Below, in pieces: positions 1 through 6,655 of a stretch of DNA of 8,507 nucleotides; the first letter of the stretch is position 1, and every line of letters starts with the position of its first letter. The notes under the pieces are model-generated. The model saw nothing but the letters and a program-made list of their open reading frames with translations, searched no databases and had not been told where the DNA came from. A program made the position numbers and the translations under genes. The DNA is from an uncultured Oscillospiraceae bacterium (GTDB taxonomy: Bacteria; Bacillota; Clostridia; Oscillospirales; Acutalibacteraceae), in contig USBP01000047.1 of NCBI GenBank assembly GCA_900552985.1, positions 1 through 8,507 on the forward strand, in the 5' to 3' direction.

Positions 1-71
1 CCTCCGCGGCCTGAGCGGAATATTTTATCATTTTCATTTGTGGCCGCTTCGATCTGGAGGGAACGGCCAAG

Positions 72-99
72 TCTGACGTCTGATATCTGGCATCTGATT
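72..99. repeat. Four tandem copies of a degenerate 7-mer (TCTGRNN)
   Basis: Four consecutive 7-base units begin at 72, 79, 86 and 93 and read TCTGACG, TCTGATA, TCTGGCA and TCTGATT. The first four bases are invariant and the last three vary. It lies outside any gene. Function is unknown; it could be a remnant of a dispersed intergenic repeat or a chance low-complexity tract. Confidence 0.55.
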
Positions 100-156
100 T
101 TGCGGAGCTTGCCGCCGCTGGCCTATTGAAAGGTTTCAGCCACAAAAGTAGATCCA

Positions 157-195
157 GAAAGTGTTGAGTCCCGGAGAAGCCTCCCGGGGCCTTTC
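157..195 (+). terminator. Imperfect GC hairpin, possible terminator of an off-window gene
   Basis: CCCGGAG (170-176) pairs with CTCCCGGG (181-188) around a 4-base loop with one bulged C (185). An outer GAAAG (157-161) can pair with CTTTC (191-195). The bases after the inner stem on the plus strand are only weakly T-rich. It could end a plus-strand transcript entering from the left, or be an unrelated palindrome. Confidence 0.3.
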
Positions 196-360
196 GTATT
201 GTCCAAAGCTTTAAACTTAGCGATAGGCGTACGAGAAAAATGGATATTGTCAACAATTCTTAATAATATCCGAGTTATTCCGGAAAATATTATGGAGCAG
301 CAAATTGCTGCCGCTGACTATTATAGGATTTATATGATTCAAAAGTGCTAATTTCTGCTG

Positions 361-903
361 TTATAAGGTTATCCAGAATCTCTTCAGGCTGCGGTTTTTG
401 CCTGGCTCATATACGGTAGATTCATAAATACCACCATTATTAAGTATCGTTTTCTCGCTTCCTATATTGCTATCAATACAGGTTATGAGTATTTTATCCA
501 GGCCAATTTCTCTGCAATATGGAAGAACAGCGTTCAACATTGACGTTGCATATCCTTTTCTTCTTTCACCCGGCTTTATCGAATACCCGATGTGCCCGCC
601 ATACTGAGAAAGATAGTTATTCAAAGAATGCCGCACCTGAATCATTCCAATTACGCGCAAATCCGCCTTGCATACATATAAAAACTGAGTTGAAATAACG
701 AATCCAACAGGGAGTGTTTCCGGAGCCGAGTATTTTTGGCATTCTCTAATATATGCAACAGGGTCCTCACATTTGCGCAGAGGACCACAACCATCCATCG
801 AACCATTGACATCCAGAAAATCTTGCCTATATTCTCTGATTTGTTCTGCGTATATTTCACTTGGCTCAACTAGGAAAAAGCCGCCGGCATCAATCGTGAT
901 CAT
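361..903 (-). CDS. GNAT-family N-acetyltransferase
   Basis: This encodes a 180-residue protein of the GNAT fold, which transfers an acetyl group from acetyl-CoA to an amine; the acceptor cannot be told from sequence. The acetyl-CoA pyrophosphate-binding motif (R/Q-x-x-G-x-G/A) is visible as RRKGYA at residues 114-119, preceded by the strand GHIGYSI (103-109). A typical motif-B region with the conserved DSN (residues 144-146) follows. Length and layout resemble the predicted-acetyltransferase group COG3981 (family knowledge, not searched). The reading frame is open further upstream to 1080, but that part crosses the hairpin at 931-966 and overlaps the phosphatase gene. The ATG at 901-903 has a Shine-Dalgarno (AAGGAGG, 917-923) about 12 bases away and gives a normal N-terminus. 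By eye the gene is only about 40% GC, clearly lower than its neighbours, which suggests horizontal acquisition. No convincing promoter lies in the short gap, so expression may rely on readthrough from the phosphatase operon. Confidence 0.85.
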   Translation of the reverse strand: MITIDAGGFFLVEPSEIYAEQIREYRQDFLDVNGSMDGCGPLRKCEDPVAYIRECQKYSAPETLPVGFVISTQFLYVCKADLRVIGMIQVRHSLNNYLSQYGGHIGYSIKPGERRKGYATSMLNAVLPYCREIGLDKILITCIDSNIGSEKTILNNGGIYESTVYEPGKNRSLKRFWITL

Positions 904-930
904 AGTATTGTTATCCCTCCTTAATGATAT

Positions 931-966
931 GGCCTGCGGCAGTGTTGGTGCAACCTGCCGCAGGCC
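931..966 (-). terminator. Strong hairpin between PAP2 and GNAT genes
   Basis: A perfect 12-bp stem (931-942 with 955-966) is topped, after one bulged T (943), by a further 4-bp stem (944-947 with 951-954) and a 3-base loop. It starts 29 bases past the stop of the PAP2 phosphatase and ends just before the acetyltransferase Shine-Dalgarno. On the minus strand the bases after the stem are only moderately T-rich, whereas on the plus strand TTCTTT follows. It may be a partial or bidirectional terminator, or an mRNA-stabilising 3' hairpin. Confidence 0.6.
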
Positions 967-995
967 TTCTTTGCATTTGTATAAAGGATTGCCGC

Positions 996-1610
996 TTACG
1001 CTGCCTTTTTCGCCTTGTGTGCTTCCCAACGGCGCTTGACAACCGGCTCCAGCTTTTTCACCAGTACAATGCCGATCCAACCGTAGAACAGGCCCGCGAT
1101 TGCCCCCACGATCACATCCGTCGCATAATGTACATGCACATAAATGCGGGAAAACCCGATTAAAAATGCAAGAAGCAGGGCGGGGATCCCGATCTTTTTA
1201 TTCTCCTTCAACATGGGCAGCGCCGCTGCAAAGGAGGAGGAGGTATGGCCCGAGGGGAAAGAGAAGCTTGTTGGCCTGCTGACAATGTCAGGGTAGGGGA
1301 AATCTTTCCAAATGGTAAAGGCTGTAGGATCCGACGGGTCGAACAGGTTGAAGGGACGCGGCCTTGCAATCAGGTTTTTCAGGATGCCGTCATTGATAAT
1401 CAGCATCAGAATCAGCGCCGCACCCATCATAAGGCCGCATTTGCGGTATTTTTTCGTGCAGAGCAGGATGACGGCAAGGATAATCCAGATCACGCCGCCC
1501 TCGCCCAGCAGGGTGATGTATTTCATAATGACATCCAGTACAGGGTTCCACAGAGTATCCCGCACCCATGCGAAAACAGACCAGTCAAATTGATAAATTG
1601 CATCAATCAT
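996..1610 (-). CDS. PAP2-family membrane phosphatase
   Basis: This encodes a 204-residue integral membrane phosphatase of the PAP2 (type 2 phosphatidic acid phosphatase) superfamily. Bacterial members remove phosphate from lipid substrates such as undecaprenyl diphosphate (BcrC/PgpB-like) or phosphatidic acid; the substrate here is not determined. All three catalytic motifs are intact: K78-x6-R85-P86, PSGH at 119-122 (His122), and S154-R155-x5-H161-x3-D165, where His161 is the expected nucleophile. Hydrophobic spans lie at about 39-52, 59-73, 142-157 and 165-185, and the C-terminus is a basic tail (KRRWEAHKAKKAA). The start at 1608-1610 is preceded by GGAGG (1624-1628) about 13 bases away, somewhat long; that site lies within a possible hairpin (1623-1655). 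The gene begins 49 bases after the stop of the metallophosphoesterase, so it is probably cotranscribed with it. Confidence 0.92.
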   Translation of the reverse strand: MIDAIYQFDWSVFAWVRDTLWNPVLDVIMKYITLLGEGGVIWIILAVILLCTKKYRKCGLMMGAALILMLIINDGILKNLIARPRPFNLFDPSDPTAFTIWKDFPYPDIVSRPTSFSFPSGHTSSSFAAALPMLKENKKIGIPALLLAFLIGFSRIYVHVHYATDVIVGAIAGLFYGWIGIVLVKKLEPVVKRRWEAHKAKKAA

Positions 1611-1622
1611 AAGCGCTTACCT

Positions 1623-1655
1623 GCCTCCCTATGTTGAATATTGAGGAGTGGAGGC
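1623..1655 (-). promoter_or_regulatory. Possible Shine-Dalgarno-sequestering hairpin upstream of PAP2 gene
   Basis: On the minus strand GCCTCC (1655-1650) can pair perfectly with GGAGGC (1628-1623), which contains the Shine-Dalgarno of the PAP2 gene, around a 21-base loop. The 5' arm begins only about five bases past the stop codon of the upstream phosphoesterase, so a ribosome terminating there would cover it and free the site. This would give translational coupling. A 6-bp stem with a large loop is modest evidence. Confidence 0.35.
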
Positions 1656-1659
1656 CTTT

Positions 1660-2877
1660 TTACCGCAGAAGTCTCTCCACATAGCCTACATCCGCGCCAA
1701 AGAATTGGCAGAGTTCCTTCACAATGGTCACGGGGTTGCCGTCGCTCGTTTGGAACAGGTAGAGAATGGCGTTAAGCACTTCGCTGACGACCGTTTTGAC
1801 CATATCCCAGATATTGTCGGAATCCAGCTCGCCAACCGTAAACAGGCGGTAGCGCAGGCGGGTGATCGGGTTGTCGCCCAGCAGGCCGGCGAAGGTCAGC
1901 AAATGTGTTTCATAGGTGGAGAGGTCGCGCTCGTTAAGCTCAATAACGCGCACGCCGCGCTCCAGCCCATCGCCATATTCATTGAATCCCGCACCCGGCG
2001 TAAAGCCGAGATCTATGCCATCCAGCGTGCCAATATAAGTGTTGGTGTGATTGTGCCCACAGAAGGCGGCGATCACATCGCCCTGCTGAACCATCGCATC
2101 AAAAAAGCCGCTGTTATAGGAGGGGCCGGCAACCCCCTCATTTTTTTCACCTGAATGAATCAGGCCCTCATCCGCGATGGTCTGCATTTCAGGCAGCGGG
2201 ATGTGCTGGAACTCCATGGAGGGAACGGGCACACCGCCGTTTTCCGCTTTCAGCGCCTCGCTTGTGCGGATATACCAGTCGATTTGATCCTGCTTGATAT
2301 AGTCATAGGTCGAACCGCCGCCGCCGTGGGAATCGAGCAGGTAAAGGTTAAAAGCGGTGCGCTGCCCGTCGCTGCTGAGAATTGGAAGATTGTAGTTGCC
2401 CACACCGGAAACCTCCGGCTCATCGTCGCGCATCAGGCACAGGCTGTGGCGCTGATACATTTTGAGCTGGTCTTCCTTACTGACTGCGATAGCGTCGTCG
2501 TGATTCCCATAAACGACTGCAAAAGGAATTCCGCGGCGCTCCACCGGGCGAACGATTGCATCAATCGCCATCTGGACCTTGCACTCCAGATTGTCGCCAT
2601 CGAAATCGGAATCATAGTTTTTCAGCTGATCTCCGGTGAAGATGACCAAATCCGGCTGGGATTCATCCAACGCCTTTTCGATCAGCGTCATCACGTTGGG
2701 TGAGGGGATCTGTGTATCCTGCGTGTCAGAAATTTGCAGGATTGTGAACGATCCGTCTTCATTAAATTGAAGCGGCTCGGGCTTTTGCTCGAATATCGCG
2801 CCTGCGGGAGCCATCAGCCCGATCAGAAGCGACAGGGCCAGCGCGAGCGAAATCGCTGTCTGCCGAATGCGTTTCAT
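1660..2877 (-). CDS. Exported calcineurin-like metallophosphoesterase
   Basis: This encodes a 405-residue binuclear-metal phosphoesterase predicted to be exported. Residues 1-27 form a classical signal peptide (basic MKRIR, hydrophobic core, cleavage likely after APAGA). The metal-site motifs occur in order: D51-x-Q53 in ISDTQ, G82-D83 in FTGDQ, GNHD at 124-127, H225 in FQHIP, and GHNH at 274-277. This order fits the metallophosphoesterase fold, probably the Dcr2-like subgroup (family knowledge, not searched). Gln53 stands where many relatives have His in the D-x-H motif. After the core there is a tail of about 75 residues (330-405) that I do not recognise. The physiological substrate is unknown; extracellular phosphomonoesters or phosphodiesters are plausible. 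The start is well supported by GGAGG (2885-2889) with 7-base spacing. It lies 42 bases behind the symporter gene and 49 bases ahead of the PAP2 gene, which suggests an operon. Confidence 0.92.
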   Translation of the reverse strand: MKRIRQTAISLALALSLLIGLMAPAGAIFEQKPEPLQFNEDGSFTILQISDTQDTQIPSPNVMTLIEKALDESQPDLVIFTGDQLKNYDSDFDGDNLECKVQMAIDAIVRPVERRGIPFAVVYGNHDDAIAVSKEDQLKMYQRHSLCLMRDDEPEVSGVGNYNLPILSSDGQRTAFNLYLLDSHGGGGSTYDYIKQDQIDWYIRTSEALKAENGGVPVPSMEFQHIPLPEMQTIADEGLIHSGEKNEGVAGPSYNSGFFDAMVQQGDVIAAFCGHNHTNTYIGTLDGIDLGFTPGAGFNEYGDGLERGVRVIELNERDLSTYETHLLTFAGLLGDNPITRLRYRLFTVGELDSDNIWDMVKTVVSEVLNAILYLFQTSDGNPVTIVKELCQFFGADVGYVERLLR

Positions 2878-2919
2878 AAAACAACCTCCATCTGATTTTT
2901 ATATTTCCAGCCTTTCTGG

Positions 2920-4382
2920 TTATGCCAACGGTTCCGTACCGGCCGGTTTTTCCTCTTCGTGCCTTTCCGTCTGCTCGCGGCGGGCCGCCAGCTCGCTGAG
3001 GATCTTCTTCTGCTTGTCGCCCACGAGATCGTAGAAAAACAGCGGGATAATCCCGATGATACCCAACAGGCCGGGGATAATCGTATACATGGCGAAAATC
3101 TTTTGCTGGGTTGCCATGCTCTGCGGGACGATGGCGTCGGTGCTCGAGGTGACATAGCCGATGGCTGTCAGCAGGGCGGTGCCCAGCGAGCGGGACATGG
3201 CGCCGGTAAATTTGCTGATAAAGGTCAGGATGGAGAAGCTCATGCCTTCGGAGCGCTTGCCCGTTTTCCACTCCATGTAATCGACGGTGTCGCCGATCAT
3301 CTCTGTGGGCACCACCATGCGCGCGCCGTTGAACAGCGCGTTTAAAGCGCCCTGCACCATCAGAAGCGGCACCATGACCGCCATGCTTTTCATATGGCTG
3401 TAGCCTAGCACAAAAGTAATTGCAGGGAGGATACCGCAGACGACAGTCATTGCAATGACGATCTGCTTGTTATTAAAGCGCTTTTTCATCGGCGCGATCA
3501 TCAGATAGGCTGCAAAGCCGATCACTGTGCCGGGGATGCCGATGACGATGTTAATAGAGGCTGAGCCCAGAACATCGATAAAGTAATAGTTTTGGAACGT
3601 GCCCGCGATGCCGCTCAACGCGGTGAGCACGTTGTAGGCGATGAGCAGCATCAACGGCTTATTTTGAAACAGGTATTTGAAGGAATCCAGCAGGCTGGGT
3701 TCCTCCAGAGACTGGGCGACACGCTCGCGCGTGCAGATACCGGCGAGGCTGAACAGGCCCATGCCGACAAAGGAGACGACGATGCCGATCACAAAGAAAA
3801 CCTTTTGCAGAGAAATTTCTACCGTGCCTGCATTGATGAGATCGATCAGGACCGGCAGCACAATCCCGGAAGCCCGCCGAGGATCGAGGCAGTGAAGCGT
3901 GCGCTGGAGATGGCGCGCGTGCGATCCTGCGGATTGGGAGAGATCGCGGCCGACATGCCCCAGAACGGCACATCGCAAATCGTGTAGAGGAACTCCCATA
4001 TAAAATAGGTGATCACCATATAGACCACCTTTGCGCCCATGGAGGCCTCCGCCATCAGCACAGGGCCGGCAAAGAGCAGCATTGTCACAACGGCAAGCGG
4101 AATGGGAATCACCAGCAAATAAGGCCGCAGCTTACCAAACCGCGTGCGGGTTTTATCCACAATCGAACCCATGATCGGGTCGTTCACCGCATCCCAAATG
4201 CCCTCAATGAACAGCATGGTGGCGACGATGGTCGGATCAATCCCGAAAACGTTTACAAAGAAGTATGTCAGGTAGGATGCCATAAATGTGTAACTCATAT
4301 TCTGCCCGCCGCAGGCGATGCCATAGGCCAGGTTTTCACGCACCCCGACATAACTTCGGCTCATTAGACTGCCTGAACTCAT
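2920..4382 (-). pseudogene. GPH-family sugar:cation symporter, interrupted by a one-base frameshift
   Basis: Joined across one frameshift this is a 487-residue, 12-helix-type transporter of the glycoside-pentoside-hexuronide:cation symporter family (MFS_2, MelB-like). It would import a sugar or glycoside with Na+ or H+. The N-terminal frame starts at the ATG at 4380-4382 with GGAGGG (4389-4394) 6 bases away. It carries the family signature D64-x3-D68-P69, then DKTRTRFGKLRP (residues 76-87), and D137 in ICDVPFW; these Asp residues match the cation-site carboxylates of MelB. That frame runs to residue 173 (GGLPG) and then hits a stop after five unrelated residues. The second frame resumes exactly at IVLPVLIDL and continues 314 residues to 2920. 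Restoring one G on the coding strand in the G-run at 3865-3867 rejoins both without loss. The cause could be a genuine recent inactivation or a homopolymer sequencing error. Both halves otherwise look intact. It heads the cluster with the phosphoesterase and PAP2 genes. Confidence 0.88.
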
Positions 4383-4540
4383 AAAATACCCTCCATCCGT
4401 ACCCCCCTCGGCTTCTGTCAACTGCAAAGTAGAAACCCGCCTGTTGCAGCAGAAAGCCCTTCCGGAGCAGCGCTTTTTGCCGGTTCCCTGATTTGCAGGG
4501 AGGCTCTGAGGAGCAAAACGCACCGGCGTTTATGTATCTC

Positions 4541-4569
4541 AATTTACCACAATCCTATCGGAAAATCAA
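4541..4569 (-). promoter_or_regulatory. Promoter of the symporter-phosphatase cluster, with long leader
   Basis: On the minus strand TTGATT (4569-4564) and TAAATT (4546-4541) are separated by 17 bases, a good sigma-A type match. Transcription would start near 4534, leaving a leader of about 150 nt before the ATG at 4382. The leader holds a small hairpin (arms 4485-4490 and 4496-4501); I see no recognisable riboswitch in it. The whole divergent gap 4383-4765 contains no gene, only this promoter and the one facing prmA. Confidence 0.6.
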
Positions 4570-4655
4570 TGAAAAATTCATATGTTTCCTCCAAAAAAAG
4601 GCGAAATGCCTCTGTGATACAAGCGGCTCTGCAAGGAGGCTTTTGCACGACCCCA

Positions 4656-4683
4656 TTGCTACTTGGGTTGGATATGCTATAAT
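4656..4683 (+). promoter_or_regulatory. Extended -10 promoter upstream of prmA
   Basis: A perfect TATAAT (4678-4683) is preceded by TG at the extended -10 position (4675-4676). A partial -35, TTGCTA (4656-4661), lies 16 bases upstream of the -10. The start would fall near 4690, giving a leader of about 75 nt before prmA. Confidence 0.7.
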
Positions 4684-4765
4684 TAGGATAAGGCTGTAAA
4701 GAGAGGGCTGCTCAGGGTTGTGCAGGCGCACGGAAATAGCAGACAGGAAAGGATGTTGCCTTACC

Positions 4766-5686
4766 ATGGATTGGACAGAAATCGTGATTGAAACAGATGC
4801 AGATGACATCGACCGCGCGGCAGATATTGCGCAGATGGTCGTTCCCTACGGGATCTATGTGGAGGATTACCGGCATCTGGAGCAGGAGGCGATGGAAATT
4901 GCCCATATTGATCTGATTGACGAATCGCTTCTGCAAAAGGACAGATCCAGGGGGCTGATCCACGTGTATCTCCCGCCCGAGGAGAATCCGGCGGAATCGC
5001 TGGCATTTTTGAGCGAGCGCTACCACGCCGCCGGTATCCGGCATCAGATATCGACCGCCACTTGCCGGGCACAGGATTGGGAAAATAACTGGAAGCAATA
5101 TTTCAAGCCGCTTCCCATCGGCAGAAAGCTGCTGATCCGCCCTCTTTGGGAGCAGGAATACGACGCGGGAGAACGTAAGGTGCTGCATCTTGAGCCGGGG
5201 CTTGCCTTTGGCACGGGCGGCCATCAGACAACGCGCCTCTGCCTGGAGGCATTGGAGGCGTATGTTACGCCGGAAACAGAACTGCTCGACATCGGCTGCG
5301 GCAGCGGGATTCTCTCCCTGTGCGCCCTGCTGCTCGGCGCGCGCAGCGCCACCGGCGTAGATATCGATGCATTAGCTGTAAAAACCGCACTGGAAAACGG
5401 GCGGGAAAACGGCTTTTCCGCACCGCGTTTTACTGTTTTACAGGGCGATCTGACCGGGCAGGTGCATGGGCAGTTTGATATTGTGGTCGCCAATATTGTC
5501 GCCGACGTGATCCTTCGTTTTTGCCGGGATGTCAAGCGTTTTATGAAGCCGGGAGCCGTGTTTATCACCTCCGGCATCATCGATACCCGCGAAGCGGATG
5601 TGCTTGCGGCGTTTGAACAATACGGTTTTACGGTGAAGGAGCGCAGAGAGGATGGCGGCTGGGTCTGCTTTATCTGTAAGGCGTGA
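4766..5686 (+). CDS. prmA: Ribosomal protein L11 methyltransferase
   Basis: This encodes a 306-residue cytoplasmic S-adenosylmethionine-dependent enzyme that trimethylates lysines (and in some species the N-terminus) of ribosomal protein L11. The N-terminal substrate-binding domain starts with MDWTEIVIET, typical of Firmicute PrmA. It is followed by the family hallmark LEPGLAFGTGGHQTT (142-156), the SAM-binding LLDIGCGSGILSL (173-185), the acidic strand end GVDID (197-201), and the NIVAD catalytic-region motif (243-247). Length and motif order are normal. The frame is open upstream to an ATG at 4718, but the ATG at 4766 gives the family-typical N-terminus; the nearest Shine-Dalgarno-like run (AGGAAAGG, 4745-4752) is 13 bases away, somewhat long. 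PrmA genes often sit beside rsmE or dnaJ, but here a TM2 protein gene follows, and I see no terminator between the two. Confidence 0.96.
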   Translation: MDWTEIVIETDADDIDRAADIAQMVVPYGIYVEDYRHLEQEAMEIAHIDLIDESLLQKDRSRGLIHVYLPPEENPAESLAFLSERYHAAGIRHQISTATCRAQDWENNWKQYFKPLPIGRKLLIRPLWEQEYDAGERKVLHLEPGLAFGTGGHQTTRLCLEALEAYVTPETELLDIGCGSGILSLCALLLGARSATGVDIDALAVKTALENGRENGFSAPRFTVLQGDLTGQVHGQFDIVVANIVADVILRFCRDVKRFMKPGAVFITSGIIDTREADVLAAFEQYGFTVKERREDGGWVCFICKA

Positions 5687-5716
5687 TCTGGTCTGCTCCT
5701 GTTTGAGCATGATCGC

Positions 5717-5745
5717 TTGTGCGGCTGGCATAGATATGGTACACT
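5717..5745 (+). promoter_or_regulatory. Possible promoter of the TM2 gene
   Basis: TACACT (5740-5745) with an extended -10 TG (5737-5738) lies 17 bases after TTGTGC (5717-5722), a poor -35 with only the TTG matching. The TM2 gene could also be read through from prmA. An inverted repeat (5735-5763) overlaps the -10. Confidence 0.35.
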
Positions 5746-5763
5746 GATATCAGGCATACCGTA
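5735..5763. promoter_or_regulatory. Nested palindrome overlapping the TM2 promoter
   Basis: TATGGTA (5735-5741) and TACCGTA (5757-5763) pair over 7 positions (one wobble in RNA). The palindrome TGATATCA (5745-5752) sits between them on nearly the same centre. Its overlap with the putative -10 and start site would fit a repressor operator, but no regulator is in the window. Confidence 0.3.
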
Positions 5764-5823
5764 AACGCGGCCGCTGCAATCCGGTCAAGGCCGGCGTGTG
5801 GCCAATGAGAAAGGATGAGCTCC

Positions 5824-6270
5824 ATGTTTTGTAAGAATTGCGGCGCAATGCTGCAGGAAAACGCCAATGTCTGCACGCAGTGCGGCGCTCCCGTAGGAGC
5901 GGGGAATCAATACTGCTTCCATTGCGGTCAAGCCACCAGAGGCGCACGCTTCTGTGCCAACTGTGGCGCGCCGCAGGATGCTGCGCCTGGGCAGACGCCG
6001 GCTTATAGCGCACCGGCAAACGGGCAGCAGAAATCCAAGCTGGCGGCGGTGATTTTAGCTTTCCTGCTTGGTTACCTTGGCATTCACAATTTTTATCTGG
6101 GCTACACCAGCAAAGGGGTTGCCCAGCTGCTGCTTACGCTTCTGGGCGGTTGGTTATTTGGTCTGGGCGCCGTGGCGGCAGGAATTTGGGCTCTGGTGGA
6201 GGCGATTCAGCTGCTGACCGGCTCGATTGACAGAGACGCCAACGGTGTTGCGTTAAAAAGGGAATTTTAG
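5824..6270 (+). CDS. Double zinc-ribbon TM2-domain membrane protein
   Basis: This encodes a 148-residue protein of unknown physiological role. The N-terminal part has two zinc-ribbon-like units: cysteines 3, 6, 17 and 20 (CKNCG...CTQCG), then 31, 34, 44 and 47 (CFHCG...CANCG). Each supplies four ligands for one Zn. A short Pro/Ala/Gln-rich linker (50-68) leads to a TM2 domain (about 72-133) with the typical LGYLGIHNFYLG turn between two hydrophobic segments, and a second span rich in Gly/Leu. The tail DANGVAL is also usual for TM2 proteins. The start at 5824 is chosen because GAAAGG (5809-5814) is 9 bases away and MFCKNCG is the normal N-terminus; an in-frame ATG at 5815 abuts that site with no spacing. 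The gene follows prmA by 137 bases and ends at a clear terminator. Confidence 0.93.
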   Translation: MFCKNCGAMLQENANVCTQCGAPVGAGNQYCFHCGQATRGARFCANCGAPQDAAPGQTPAYSAPANGQQKSKLAAVILAFLLGYLGIHNFYLGYTSKGVAQLLLTLLGGWLFGLGAVAAGIWALVEAIQLLTGSIDRDANGVALKREF

Positions 6271-6324
6271 ACGGCGTTTTTAAGAGGCGTAGACGTATCT
6301 TCCGGGAAAGGATCAAACAGGAAG

Positions 6325-6354
6325 AAAGCCGGAGGGCCACTCGCTCCGGCTTTT
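6325..6354 (+). terminator. Intrinsic terminator of the TM2 gene
   Basis: AAGCCGGAG (6326-6334) pairs perfectly with CTCCGGCTT (6344-6352) around a 9-base loop. The stem can extend by one A-T pair and the T-run TTTT (6351-6354) follows at once. It starts about 55 bases past the stop codon. Confidence 0.88.
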
Positions 6355-6363
6355 GCATAGGAT

Positions 6364-6445
6364 AAACAAGGAAATGGCAAATTTGCGGCCGTGGAGCCGC
6401 CTTGCCCATTGTGCAGGATGGTGTGCGCCTGTCCCTGCCTTGTTT
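6364..6445. other. Possible structured element after the terminator
   Basis: AAACAAGG (6364-6371) and CCTTGTTT (6438-6445) form a perfect 8-bp inverted repeat. It encloses a GC hairpin (6385-6389 with 6396-6400) and a CAGG/CCTG pair. This GC-rich block contrasts with the AT-rich DNA that follows. No promoter or T-run is evident, so an RNA gene cannot be claimed. Confidence 0.25.
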
Positions 6446-6480
6446 GCCGCCGTTTCAAAATAGCAAGCTTGTCCATGCTT

Positions 6481-6655
6481 CCCGCAATAAAATCATGTTT
6501 GAGCAATTTATCGTAAAATCTGATTATTTCGCGTTTTTTTTTGTAAAAATAATAGATGCGATGAAAGTATCGGTTTTTTAAAATTCAATTTTATGGATTT
6601 AAAATCTTAATTTTTGATAAAGCTTCTATAAATATGAATAATTTTAAATTATGTC
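6481..6655. promoter_or_regulatory. AT-rich region upstream of gdhA with two 15-bp palindromes
   Basis: This gene-free DNA is very AT-rich. It holds two perfect 7+1+7 palindromes: 6579-6593 (centre C at 6586) and 6638-6652 (centre T at 6645). The second ends three bases before the gdhA -35 box. They could be operators or UP-element-like DNA, but such palindromes arise fairly easily in AT-rich sequence. Confidence 0.35.

Larger units (their letters stand above)
1..360. other. Gene-free left edge
   Basis: I see no supportable coding region here on either strand. The stretch contains a short 7-nt tandem repeat (72-99), an extended imperfect hairpin (157-195), an inverted repeat with arms at 242-248 and 265-271, and a small perfect inverted repeat (297-302 with 306-311). 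The left half is mixed in composition and the part from about 200 on is AT-rich. The minus-strand acetyltransferase ends at 361, so 200-360 is its 3' flank. The 297-311 hairpin lacks a clear T-run on the minus strand, so I do not call it a terminator. Confidence 0.5.

Noticed and set aside
904..1080. Upstream extension of the acetyltransferase frame
   Set aside because: It would overlap the PAP2 gene and translate through the hairpin. The added residues look non-natural and the ATG at 903 has its own ribosome site.
2155..2703. Plus-strand open frame of 182 codons inside the metallophosphoesterase
   Set aside because: It lies wholly within a gene supported by a signal peptide and all family motifs on the other strand. 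No Shine-Dalgarno or family features were seen.
3860..3875. Programmed -1 frameshift in the symporter gene
   Set aside because: The local sequence has no X-XXY-YYZ slippery heptamer, and the stop in the first frame comes after only five more codons. A base loss in a short G-run is simpler.
4608..4645. Terminator-like GCCTC/GAGGC pair with TTTT upstream of prmA
   Set aside because: It is only 5 bp around a 23-base loop, and no gene lies upstream on that strand to terminate.
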